From assembly GCA_002402275.1 (NCBI GenBank), contig DHFN01000058.1:1-17836 (forward strand): a DNA stretch of 17,836 nucleotides. The letters run 5' to 3'. Position 1 is the first letter of the stretch, and the number at the start of each line of letters is the position of its first letter. Below the pieces are notes generated by a model. That model did not search any database and had not been told where the DNA came from. It was given only the letters and a program-made list of their open reading frames with translations. The position numbers and the translations under genes were made by a program. The DNA is from Anaerolineales bacterium UBA4823 (GTDB lineage: Bacteria > Chloroflexota > Anaerolineae > Anaerolineales > UBA4823). Below are positions 9,190-15,941 of the stretch, one piece after another.

Positions 9190-9929
9190 TTTCCGTAAAC
9201 CATTCCATCTGCAATCTCAATTATCCGGGTTGCCCATTTTTCAATCCCTCGATCGTGGGTAACTATCAAGGCTGTTTTTCCTCTCTTGGTGAGAGATGCA
9301 AACAAATCAAAAATCTCTGCTGTCGTATGAGAATCAAGGTTTCCAGTTGGCTCATCTGCTACAATCATAGGCGGATCATTGGCTAAAGCCCGCGCAATTG
9401 CAACTCTTTGTTGCTGCCCGCCTGATATTTTGGCTGGTATTTTGCTGGCATGTTCGCGAATTCCAACCAAATCTAACAATTCTAATGCCCTTTCTCGTCG
9501 TTCTGAGGGTAAAAATGTATGTTGTAAATCCATGGCAATTTTAATGTTATCAGCTAGATTCAGGTTTGGGAGTAGCTGAAAAAACTGGAAAACTACCCCA
9601 AGGTTCTTGCCCCTCCATTGGGTTTTTTCTTCCTCTGTCAATGTATGAATTGCCTCACCTTGAAAATAAATTTCTCCGCTAGTCAGGTTATCTATGCCGG
9701 TGATCAAGTTAACTAGAGTTGATTTTCCCGCCCCAGATTTTCCGACTACGGCGACAAATTCACCGGGGTAAAAAGACAAATTCACTCCTCGGAGGGCATA
9801 GATTTCCCCAGCTGGTGTTTGATAGGTTTTCATTAAATTAATAATTTCCATCAGAGGTGGCTGGTTATTGCTCCGATTGATATTGGTTATTCCATCAGAA
9901 AAGGCTTTTACCGCTTCAAACTCTACCAT
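9186..9929 (-). CDS. ABC transporter ATP-binding protein, MacB/LolD type (first gene of the exporter operon)
   Basis: A 247-residue nucleotide-binding subunit. Walker A is GKSGAGKS (63-70), Q-loop Gln115, signature ISGGQ (168-172), Walker B MIVADE (188-193) with catalytic Glu193, D-loop GNLD, and switch His225 in VTHD. It leads a three-gene operon: this gene overlaps the permease by four bases and the second ATPase follows the permease. The start at 9929 has only a weak AAAGAA upstream. An internal Met27 that begins the conserved domain has no Shine-Dalgarno, so I keep the longer form. Both ATPases look active, so the complex could carry either two identical subunits or one of each on the duplicated permease. 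Confidence 0.93.
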   Translation of the reverse strand: MVEFEAVKAFSDGITNINRSNNQPPLMEIINLMKTYQTPAGEIYALRGVNLSFYPGEFVAVVGKSGAGKSTLVNLITGIDNLTSGEIYFQGEAIHTLTEEEKTQWRGKNLGVVFQFFQLLPNLNLADNIKIAMDLQHTFLPSERRERALELLDLVGIREHASKIPAKISGGQQQRVAIARALANDPPMIVADEPTGNLDSHTTAEIFDLFASLTKRGKTALIVTHDRGIEKWATRIIEIADGMVYGK

Positions 9930-10250
9930 ATTCTTTTATAAAGATAAACTTACAAATCTCCAAAATTCCATAATAACCTATTATTAGGATTTCTTGGATT
10001 AGATTCTAGTTAATTTGAGATTAATATTACTAGGCTGGTCGTCAGAGACCATAGCAGTGAGTATCAAACCCGATTTAAGATTGCTATCCTTTGATCTATA
10101 TCTCTAGGTAACTGTTTAAAAAGAAGATACAAATGATCATGAGATGCTACTACCCAAGAAACCCGCGGACCTCAAAATCCAGCAAGAGACCCCTAAGGTT
10201 TCTCTCAGCGATGACAAGTAATTCAAGAAACTTATTTCCAGAATCTGATA
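9930..10250. other. Intergenic region upstream of the ABC operon and downstream of glpD
   Basis: A 321-base gap holding the leader of the ABC operon (minus strand, from 9929) and the 3' end of glpD (stop at 10251). Near the operon there is an A/T palindrome at 9968-9988. A hairpin, TGGTC at 10036-10040 and GACCA at 10047-10051 around a 6-base loop, is flanked by a further GC/GC pair. Downstream of glpD, AGAGACC...GGTTTCTCT around 10190-10210 makes an imperfect hairpin without a clear T tract, a poor terminator. I see no convincing gene or tRNA in it. Confidence 0.4.
9968..9988. repeat. A/T-rich palindrome, possible operator of the ABC operon
   Basis: TAATAA (9971-9976) and TTATTA (9981-9986) are inverted around CCTA. 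The repeat is extended by CC (9968-9969) and GG (9987-9988) with one bulged base. It lies 39-59 bases upstream of the first ATPase start, where a repressor or the core promoter would be. No T tract follows, so a terminator is unlikely. Confidence 0.3.
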
Positions 10251-11879
10251 TTACCGATTTTGAGCTGGTCGGAACCGCTGAATAAATGTTTTATAGGCTG
10301 CTATCTCTGTTTCAACTCGATCGTTTGACCATCCTGCATACGCTCCAGCTACCTCAGCGGCTTTTTCAATCACATCCAACCCTACCCGGTTGTTATAAGC
10401 TGCCAGTGAACGTCTTAATAAAATATCACTAACCGTCTCTGCCATCTCATTTTGGAAAGCATACACAATCTCTGCAGCAACCATCGGATCAGTTGTACTC
10501 AAGTGTTCTGCTAATCTTGGATCATTCTGAATGAGCTGATGGATCTTTTCTGCTTTGACACCATAAATGCTCAAAAGATGCTGGGCTGTAGCCGATTCCA
10601 ATCCACTCTGAGCGAGAAATTTCGTCCGAAATTCTTTATAATCCCCATCACCAGCTCCTGGTAATGGAGAATTGATCGTGGGACATTGGGCTGTTGGTTT
10701 ATTGAGTTTCTGGAACACCATATCCACACACTGTTGAGAAAGATTACGAAATGTGGTCAATTTTCCACCAATAATCGAAATCAAACCCTCCACATCTGGA
10801 GCATGGTTATAGATAATATGGCGCCGGGTGACTGCCCCAGTTTTCTTATCCCCGATATAGGGTAACGGTCGCACGCCCGAGTAGGAATATAAAACTTTTT
10901 GGTTAGTTAATTTGGCACTTGGAACAACATGGTTGGTTTCTTTCACCAAATAATCCAATTCGTCATCATCCATCACCACCCGATCTAAATCACCATGATA
11001 ATAAAAATCAGTCGTGCCGATTAACATTCGCCCAGTCCAAGGGATGATGAACAATGGTCTGCCATCCGAACTTGCCTCAAAATAAATGGCAGTTTTTGGA
11101 GCATCCGGAAAACTTTCTACCACAATATGACTACCCTTAGTTCCCCCAACCAAACGTTTAATTGGTTTGCCCACACCTTTCAATACTTCGTCAACCCAAG
11201 GACCAGCTACATTAATAACCAGAGATGCGTTTACCTGATATTTTTTATTCTCAAGTACATCAGTAAACTCGACCCCTTTGACCACATTTCCATCCATTAC
11301 AAAGCGATCTACCTTGGCATAGTTGATGAACGTGGCTCCATTTTCTATTGCAGAGACCATATTCTCAATAGATAACCTTTCAGCAAAATCTACCTGACAA
11401 TCAAAATACATCGCTGCCCCACTCAACCCATCCGGATTGAGACCACCTACTCGTTCGAAAACTTGTTGTTTGGAATAAATGTGGTGATGATCTAAAGATT
11501 TGTCATAGGATAAAATATCATAAAGGATCATTCCTATGCGCAGAATAAATGGCCCACGCTGGTTGTGTTTATAAAATGGAACAACCAGAGGCAAAGGTTT
11601 TACAAGGTGAGGCGCATTTTTTAACAATCTTTCCCTCTCTGCCAGAGATTCGCGTACCAAGTAAAATTCGAAATATTCCAAATAACGTAAACCACCATGA
11701 ATGAGGCGGGTATTCCATGCTGAAGTAGCACAAGCTAAATCCTCCTTTTCCAGCACTAACACCTTCAACCCTCGCATCGCAGCATCGCGGGCAATCCCGC
11801 TGCCATTTATTCCTGCTCCGATCACAATTACATCCCACTGGGATTTAAGAGCACTTTCGTCAATTGGATGAATCCGCAT
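10251..11879 (-). CDS. glpD: Glycerol-3-phosphate dehydrogenase, FAD-dependent aerobic type
   Basis: Oxidises sn-glycerol 3-phosphate to dihydroxyacetone phosphate, passing electrons through FAD to the quinone pool at the inner face of the membrane. The 542-residue form starts with a FAD-binding VIVIGAGINGSG fold (GxGxxG at 21-26), then the family motif RLIHGGLRYLEYFEFYLV (58-75). Further family motifs are NVAGPWVD, KGSHIVV, IIPWTGRMLIGTTD and YSGVRPLPYIGD, followed by the IIGGKLTTFRNL block and a DAO-C-type helical tail. An upstream in-frame start would add 26 residues. I chose the ATG at 11877-11879 because a strong GGAGGA sits six bases before it and because homologues begin there. It is alone downstream of rarD with a 96-base gap holding a promoter-like region and a CRP-like site. 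No glycerol kinase or facilitator gene is adjacent. Confidence 0.95.
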   Translation of the reverse strand: MRIHPIDESALKSQWDVIVIGAGINGSGIARDAAMRGLKVLVLEKEDLACATSAWNTRLIHGGLRYLEYFEFYLVRESLAERERLLKNAPHLVKPLPLVVPFYKHNQRGPFILRIGMILYDILSYDKSLDHHHIYSKQQVFERVGGLNPDGLSGAAMYFDCQVDFAERLSIENMVSAIENGATFINYAKVDRFVMDGNVVKGVEFTDVLENKKYQVNASLVINVAGPWVDEVLKGVGKPIKRLVGGTKGSHIVVESFPDAPKTAIYFEASSDGRPLFIIPWTGRMLIGTTDFYYHGDLDRVVMDDDELDYLVKETNHVVPSAKLTNQKVLYSYSGVRPLPYIGDKKTGAVTRRHIIYNHAPDVEGLISIIGGKLTTFRNLSQQCVDMVFQKLNKPTAQCPTINSPLPGAGDGDYKEFRTKFLAQSGLESATAQHLLSIYGVKAEKIHQLIQNDPRLAEHLSTTDPMVAAEIVYAFQNEMAETVSDILLRRSLAAYNNRVGLDVIEKAAEVAGAYAGWSNDRVETEIAAYKTFIQRFRPAQNR

Positions 11880-11885
11880 AATTAG

Positions 11886-11891
11886 TCCTCC
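11886..11891 (-). promoter_or_regulatory. Shine-Dalgarno that fixes the glpD start
   Basis: GGAGGA on the minus strand, six bases before the ATG at 11879. It lies inside the coding frame of the longer upstream start and so argues for the shorter 542-residue protein. Confidence 0.8.
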
Positions 11892-11913
11892 GAATAATAA
11901 TATCCAAATGTTT

Positions 11914-11942
11914 ATTGTACTCCTTAAACAAAGGTGCGTCTT
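11914..11942 (-). promoter_or_regulatory. Candidate glpD promoter
   Basis: The minus-strand -10 candidate is TACAAT (11919-11914), with AAGACG (11942-11937) 17 bases upstream as a weak -35 sharing only GAC with the consensus. A six-base hairpin (ACAAAG at 11928-11933, CTTTGT at 11940-11945) overlaps the -35 and could be the rarD transcript end or an operator. A poor -35 next to a good -10 fits an activator-dependent promoter. Confidence 0.4.
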
Positions 11943-11958
11943 TGTGTAATAAATCACA
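11943..11958. promoter_or_regulatory. CRP/FNR-family-like binding site upstream of glpD
   Basis: On the minus strand this reads TGTGATTTATTACACA, which matches the CRP consensus half-sites TGTGA-N6-TCACA in nine of ten positions. If the candidate -10 at 11919-11914 is right, transcription starts near 11907. The site centre would then be about 43 bases upstream, close to the classic class II activator position. In Escherichia coli glpD is under CRP control; the parallel here is inference. Confidence 0.4.
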
Positions 11959-11975
11959 TAAAATGATGTTATTTA

Positions 11976-12857
11976 TTAGGAAACAACTACATGATGACGT
12001 ACCATCAATTCTTGTACGGAGAACAAGGCTAAGGCAATCCATATAATTGCAAAGCCAATCAACTTATTAGTAGAAAACGGTTCATGAAAAACAAAAACCC
12101 CTAAAATAAATTGACAAGTGGGGGTTGCATATTGCAAGAATCCCAATTGCCAAAGCGGGATCATGCGGACCGCATCCCCAAATAACAGGAGCGGAACAAC
12201 AGTCACGACACCAGTGAGGACAATCAAGATATTTATTATTAGATCTGAATGCAGGAAAGACCCTTGGCCGATAGTATTCATAGCAACCAAATAACCTAAT
12301 GCCGGCAGGAAGATGGACATTGTCTCCAAGGTTAATCCATGGAGTGAATTTAAAGGTGCTACTTTCTTTACCAGACCATAAAATCCAAAAGAGAAAGCCA
12401 GGGCTAATCCAATCCATGGGATTGAATGCATTTCAATCGTCAGATAGAGCACACCAAGAGTTGCTAATCCCACCGGAATCCATTTGGACCAGTGAAATCT
12501 TTCATGCAAAAATACAACCCCAAGAACAATATTCAATAAAGGATTGATAAAATATCCTAAACTGGTCTCGACAACATGCCCATTATTCACACCCCACACA
12601 TACACACCCCAATTTACTGCCAATAAACTTCCTGCCAACGTATAAGTGCCTAGTATTTTTGAATTTTTAACCAGAGGAAGGATATTTTTCCATTCTTTAC
12701 GGACCGAATTAATGATCACAACCAGGATAAAAGACCAAACAAAACGATGAGCTAAAATCTGAAATGATGGCACCATCTCGAGCTGTTTGAAAAAGAGTGG
12801 GAAAATACCCCATATCAAGTAAGCTGTTAGACCATAGATTATTCCTTTTTGGTTCAT
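11976..12857 (-). CDS. rarD: RarD-type EamA-family permease
   Basis: A 293-residue integral membrane protein with about ten membrane segments arranged as two EamA halves. It opens with KGIIYGLTAYLIWGIFPLFFKQL and has the HRFVWSF segment typical of RarD. It also has NWGVYVWGVNNGHVVETSLGYFINPL in the middle, the most conserved RarD block. RarD proteins belong to the drug/metabolite transporter superfamily; the name comes from a chloramphenicol-sensitivity phenotype and the physiological substrate is unsettled. An in-frame TTG at 12881 would add eight residues. I prefer the ATG at 12857 because AGGA lies nine bases upstream of it and the length then matches the family (about 296). It is transcribed away from the tRNA remnant and its terminator, which leaves only 37 bases for its own leader. 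Confidence 0.93.
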   Translation of the reverse strand: MNQKGIIYGLTAYLIWGIFPLFFKQLEMVPSFQILAHRFVWSFILVVIINSVRKEWKNILPLVKNSKILGTYTLAGSLLAVNWGVYVWGVNNGHVVETSLGYFINPLLNIVLGVVFLHERFHWSKWIPVGLATLGVLYLTIEMHSIPWIGLALAFSFGFYGLVKKVAPLNSLHGLTLETMSIFLPALGYLVAMNTIGQGSFLHSDLIINILIVLTGVVTVVPLLLFGDAVRMIPLWQLGFLQYATPTCQFILGVFVFHEPFSTNKLIGFAIIWIALALFSVQELMVRHHVVVS

Positions 12858-12894
12858 CCTTGAAATTCCTGATAAGAACAAGATAGTTTAGATT

Positions 12895-12924
12895 AAAAAA
12901 ATCGCTGCTCAAATAGCAGGCGAT
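12895..12924 (-). terminator. Rho-independent terminator of the former tRNA gene
   Basis: On the minus strand the stem is ATCGC-C-TGCT paired with AGCA-GCGAT (one bulged C, five-base loop) and runs straight into seven T residues. It starts 16 bases after the tRNA discriminator base, a normal distance for a tRNA transcript. This shows that the tRNA 3' part sits in its original chromosomal setting. Confidence 0.85.
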
Positions 12925-12940
12925 TAATATTTTATAGGAG

Positions 12941-12980
12941 TGACCCGTGCAGGACTCGAACCTGCAACCAACTGATTAAA
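12941..12980 (-). tRNA. 3' half of a tRNA, probably tRNA-Lys (remnant / attachment site)
   Basis: On the minus strand, reading 12980 to 12941, the order is as follows. TTTAA fits anticodon-loop positions 34-38, TCAGT the 3' side of the anticodon stem, and TGGTT the variable loop. Then come a perfect T-arm (GCAGG-TTCGAGT-CCTGC), the 3' acceptor strand ACGGGTC and the discriminator A. No CCA is encoded. Going upstream, canonical sequence stops at the anticodon: position 33 is C instead of the invariant T. No 5' acceptor partner (GACCCGT) or D-arm is found in the following 450 bases. The TTT-AA anticodon context and the T-arm resemble tRNA-Lys. Integrases commonly use exactly this anticodon-loop-to-3'-end segment as att core. 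A split tRNA with an intron is the alternative but I see no 5' exon. Confidence 0.7.
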
Positions 12981-13004
12981 GATCATGACCGGATACATCC
13001 TTGG

Positions 13005-13122
13005 TAATCTCTTTGGGAAGATAGTAATTAAGCGAATTGAACGGAATAGCAGTTTTTAAAGAGATTATTTTAAAGAGCAATACCGAACCCTTGATCAGCC
13101 TTTTTCTAATTAACCGCTCTTT
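13005..13122. repeat. Cluster of four AAAGAG motifs including a 10-base inverted repeat
   Basis: TAATCTCTTT at 13005-13014 is the exact inverse of AAAGAGATTA at 13058-13067. TTTTAAAGAG occurs as a direct repeat at 13054-13063 and 13068-13077, and CTCTTT recurs at 13117-13122. Spaced short repeats beside an att core can be arm-type integrase or excisionase sites, but this could also be chance in A/T-rich DNA. Confidence 0.4.
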
Positions 13123-13171
13123 CGGTAGCGTTTAATGTTTTTTCATTATCTACTACCTTGAGCGGTATTGC
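13077..13171 (-). repeat. Long imperfect hairpin with two competing outer stems
   Basis: Minus strand. An inner hairpin at 13166-13113 pairs ACCGCTC with GAGCGGT (7), GGTAG with CTACC (5) and TAATG with CATTA (5) around an A6 loop, with short internal loops between. The ACCG of its base can instead join the 9-base stem GCAATACCG (13171-13163) with CGGTATTGC (13085-13077). All stems are exact. Nested stems with mutually exclusive pairing suggest a folded RNA or a single-strand DNA recombination site; no known RNA family is recognised. Confidence 0.5.
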
Positions 13172-13421
13172 ATTCTTCACCGGCGGAAAACATTATATTT
13201 GCATATTCCCCGATGGTCAAGAGAATTAAAATCATGGAATGATTATAGGTTTAACAACTTAAGCAGAAAATAGAGAAATTGAATTAGTGAGTTCGCAACG
13301 AAGTAAGCAAACCATAATTGGTAAAAGAGAGGAATATTTCTGTACTTCATGTTCTAGGATGATATCCCGATTCGGGAACTCGTAGCAAGACATCCAACTA
13401 TAGGCTAGATTATTCCGAGAA

Positions 13422-14297
13422 TTATGGAATCAATGTTTTGAGAAATGCGCCATTGGACAACCCAATAAACACTGGATCATGGCTACGTAATCCATTTGGA
13501 GAAACACATTTAACTATATAAGGGTCATCTGGATAATTGATATTCAACTCGATTAAATCTATTTTATTTCTTGAAAGGAAAATATCATTAGAAGTATAGA
13601 TTAAAACCCCGCTAGGATCAGTTTGTAATCCTATTACAGAAACATCCTCAAGATTTTTAAATATCACTTGCCAGGTGTTTCCTAAATCACTTGAATAGAA
13701 AATCCCTTTCCCTTCAGTTCCTAAATAGATTTCATCCTTTATAATTGCAATACTATATATTGGGACAAAATCAATTGGTAGGGTAACCTCTCTCCACGCT
13801 CGCCCCCCATTTTTACTCTCTACAAGACCAGTGGTTGTGCCCCCGTATAAAACTTTGTGATCATCCATTGCCAAACAATATACTTGATGATCAACCAATC
13901 CAATATTCCATGCTGACCAAGATTTCCCAAAGTCTTTGGTCACATAAACTCCATCCTCCAAAGTAGAAGCAAATGCGATCCCAGAACGATCATGATCAAT
14001 CGAAAACAATATATCCGTAACATAGGGAATTGGAATGTGAATAGGTAAAAATGACCACGTATTTCCAAGATCCTCCGAGCAGATAAAAAATCCAGCTGAA
14101 GCAGCGACAATCTTGATATTCCCGCCTTGCTGAAAACAGTTTACCTTTGAGGTAAATAAATTATTGAAAGGCATTGAAATTTTTTTCCATGTGGCACCAA
14201 GGTCAGTGGAATAAAACAATCCAGATTGAAATGCACCATAGAATACAAACTCTTTCCCATTCTTAATAATGATAAAATCGTACATCAAGTCATCCAT
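13422..14297 (-). CDS. Asp-box (BNR-repeat) beta-propeller protein, cytoplasmic
   Basis: A 291-residue protein with five Asp boxes of the form S/T-x-D/N-x-G-x-x-W at 30-37, 74-81, 120-127, 161-168 and 202-209. They are spaced 41-46 residues apart, the period of a beta-propeller blade. Similar folds occur in sialidases, VPS10/sortilin and YCF48-like assembly factors. No sialidase catalytic Arg triad or FRIP motif is apparent, so a binding or scaffold role is more likely than hydrolysis. There is no signal peptide or membrane segment, so unlike most Asp-box proteins it should stay in the cytoplasm. It starts 17 bases after the chaperonin-like gene and is the last gene of the operon. The Shine-Dalgarno is weak. 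An ATG at codon 5 with GGATGA six bases upstream is an alternative start. Confidence 0.75.
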   Translation of the reverse strand: MDDLMYDFIIIKNGKEFVFYGAFQSGLFYSTDLGATWKKISMPFNNLFTSKVNCFQQGGNIKIVAASAGFFICSEDLGNTWSFLPIHIPIPYVTDILFSIDHDRSGIAFASTLEDGVYVTKDFGKSWSAWNIGLVDHQVYCLAMDDHKVLYGGTTTGLVESKNGGRAWREVTLPIDFVPIYSIAIIKDEIYLGTEGKGIFYSSDLGNTWQVIFKNLEDVSVIGLQTDPSGVLIYTSNDIFLSRNKIDLIELNINYPDDPYIVKCVSPNGLRSHDPVFIGLSNGAFLKTLIP

Positions 14298-14314
14298 GGT
14301 TTAAATCATCACGA

Positions 14315-15931
14315 TCAGGGGTTAACAGACAACTTCGGATTCTTTGGAAATATAACCGCTCCGATAGATAACGCCAGTGCCGCACCTTTAATCGCACTAA
14401 CTAGAGCTGCTTTGATTACTTCAGCGGAATCAATGATCCCTGACTCAATAAAATTTTTTGGATTGCCATCCAATGCATCAATACCAAAGGGATAGGTTAA
14501 ATCTTCGGGGAACTGTCTAATTTCCCTACCAGAGTTCTCTAAGATAATTCGAGTTGGTTTTTGAAGTGATTCTACCAAAATATTGTCCACCACCCGTTCA
14601 AGTTCTGATCTAAGGTTCCCTTCCTTTCTTTTTTTATATTCAGCAGCGCATTTTAATAATGCGACACCACCACCGGCAACAATGCCCCTCTCGATAAGCG
14701 GTAATATATTCACTGCTTTTTCAGCTTTTTGATATCGGAAATTTTTGTCGGTCTTGTTCATTCCTCCAACCATTAATCGTGCGATCCCACCTTTTATTCT
14801 TCCGATCCGATGCCTTAAATTATTGGCAGTGATACTATCTTCCTCTAAATTTTCCAAATTTCTTTCTATTTTATAAATATGCTGTTTAATTTTAATAACA
14901 TCTCCTTTCCCACTCACAATTCCAAAATAATCTTTATCTGCCCAGATTTTTCTCGCCAATCCAATATCGCCATCATTTATGTTTATTAGGGACATCCCAC
15001 CTTCTCGAAGATAAAGTTTTCCTCCAGTTATAATTGATAAATCTTGCAAGTTTGCAAATTGTTCTTGAATTGAATTGCCAGGAGTTTTAACACAGATTAT
15101 TTTAAAACCTGAATCATGCTTATTGATTTGTGAAAAAAAGGATACTACTGATTCAGCAACTTTTTGTGCTACGATACAAATTCCATTTGGTGTCTTATTT
15201 TCTACAATGTTCAATAAATTTACTAATTCCGAAGGGTCATTGAGCTCTAAATCAGTCAAAATTAAACCCCCATCAATCATTTCAGATCGCATAATCCAGG
15301 GGTTTAGCATGAATTTAGGTGACATCAAACCTCCATCCCAAAAAGAGCCTTCAATAAACTCATGGGCATCGCTCGATCCTTCAGCTTTGTGGAGTTCAAT
15401 AAACCCTTGATTATCTAAGGATTCATAGATTTCGGCTATTCTTATAGCTAATTGATCATCACCACAAATTGAATAGATGATTCGTTGGAGAAGTTCTCTA
15501 TTCGGTTTGAATTCATAAACAGTTGATTCAAAACATTCAATTAAAGTATTTAAACTTTCTTCTAGAACATTTCTTAAGAGAGCCGGATTACCACCAGAAA
15601 GGATATATCTCAATCCAGATTGATAAACATTTTCGAATATTATTGCTGCAGTAGCCGTTCCATCACCCACGCTTTCGCGTAATTGCCAAAGTAGTTGCCG
15701 AATAAACATCGCACCAGGATTTTGATTGCTATCTGCTAAAGATGTGATTCTCCTCGCAATCAATCCACCATCATCGAGAACCTCAGGTGTATCTTGAATT
15801 TGACGGTCCTGAATAATTACATTTCTAATACTTGGACCTAATGTTGGTTTGATAACATTAATGATTGTTTTTATGCCTTCGTTAAAATTCAAATAAGATT
15901 CGGGAGCAATAACAATTTGAGCGGTTCGCAT
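14315..15931 (-). CDS. Highly divergent GroEL-family (group I) chaperonin-like protein
   Basis: A 538-residue protein collinear with GroEL over its whole length. Equatorial motifs are TLGP (30-33), DDG (Asp54, equivalent to GroEL Asp52), VGDGTATA (Asp90, equivalent to Asp87), VAGGGVALL (418-425) and Asp501, equivalent to Asp495. An apical domain (about 190-380) keeps LMSPKF, equivalent to YLSPYF. Departures from GroEL are the TLGPKG Lys-Gly replaced by Ser-Ile, GDGTTT changed to GDGTAT, and Glu404/Lys405 where GroEL has Asp398, the residue that hydrolyses ATP. The C-terminal GGM tail is absent. It may therefore bind ATP and form rings yet turn over poorly. No groES gene is adjacent. It begins ten bases after the beta-galactosidase stop, with a GAGAAA around that stop as a weak ribosome site. 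It is not the housekeeping GroEL; a role in folding operon products is inference. Confidence 0.85.
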   Translation of the reverse strand: MRTAQIVIAPESYLNFNEGIKTIINVIKPTLGPSIRNVIIQDRQIQDTPEVLDDGGLIARRITSLADSNQNPGAMFIRQLLWQLRESVGDGTATAAIIFENVYQSGLRYILSGGNPALLRNVLEESLNTLIECFESTVYEFKPNRELLQRIIYSICGDDQLAIRIAEIYESLDNQGFIELHKAEGSSDAHEFIEGSFWDGGLMSPKFMLNPWIMRSEMIDGGLILTDLELNDPSELVNLLNIVENKTPNGICIVAQKVAESVVSFFSQINKHDSGFKIICVKTPGNSIQEQFANLQDLSIITGGKLYLREGGMSLININDGDIGLARKIWADKDYFGIVSGKGDVIKIKQHIYKIERNLENLEEDSITANNLRHRIGRIKGGIARLMVGGMNKTDKNFRYQKAEKAVNILPLIERGIVAGGGVALLKCAAEYKKRKEGNLRSELERVVDNILVESLQKPTRIILENSGREIRQFPEDLTYPFGIDALDGNPKNFIESGIIDSAEVIKAALVSAIKGAALALSIGAVIFPKNPKLSVNP

Positions 15932-15941
15932 GATAGTTTTC

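Larger units (their letters stand above)
12981..13421. other. Non-coding edge of the putative integrated element
   Basis: A 441-base stretch without a convincing gene, between the tRNA remnant and the stop of the Asp-box gene. It holds the short hairpin GGAT-AC-ATCC (12991-13000), the AAAGAG motif cluster (13005-13122) and the long imperfect hairpin (13077-13171). It also has a 13-base palindrome TCCCGA-T-TCGGGA (13365-13377) just after the operon end. The palindrome lacks a T tract, so it is a doubtful terminator. No integrase gene is here; it would be expected elsewhere in the element. Confidence 0.5.

Noticed and set aside
10139..10285. Plus-strand short frame beginning MRCYYPRNPRT
   Set aside because: No ribosome site, low-complexity basic composition, and it runs into the antisense of glpD; most likely chance.
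11880..11957. 26-residue N-terminal extension of GlpD
   Set aside because: It contains the strong GGAGGA ribosome site and the candidate -10 of the gene, and is not expected in the family.
12858..12881. TTG start of RarD eight codons upstream
   Set aside because: A better-placed AGGA precedes the ATG at 12857 and the shorter length fits the family.
12941..12980. tmRNA 3' end
   Set aside because: The segment continues into an anticodon stem and loop typical of a tRNA and lacks the tmRNA 3' consensus.
13113..13166. Integron attC site
   Set aside because: The hairpin shape fits but the required RYYYAAC and GTTRRRY ends are missing and no cassette array is present.
13243..13350. Minus-strand frame of 35 residues (MKYRNIPLFYQLWF...), strongly hydrophobic, toxin-like in size
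   Set aside because: No Shine-Dalgarno before the ATG and A/T-rich DNA readily gives hydrophobic short frames. Only a homology search could rescue it.
12941..13421. tRNA gene interrupted by a group I intron
   Set aside because: No 5' acceptor sequence pairing with ACGGGTC and no recognisable group I core motifs were found upstream within the gap.
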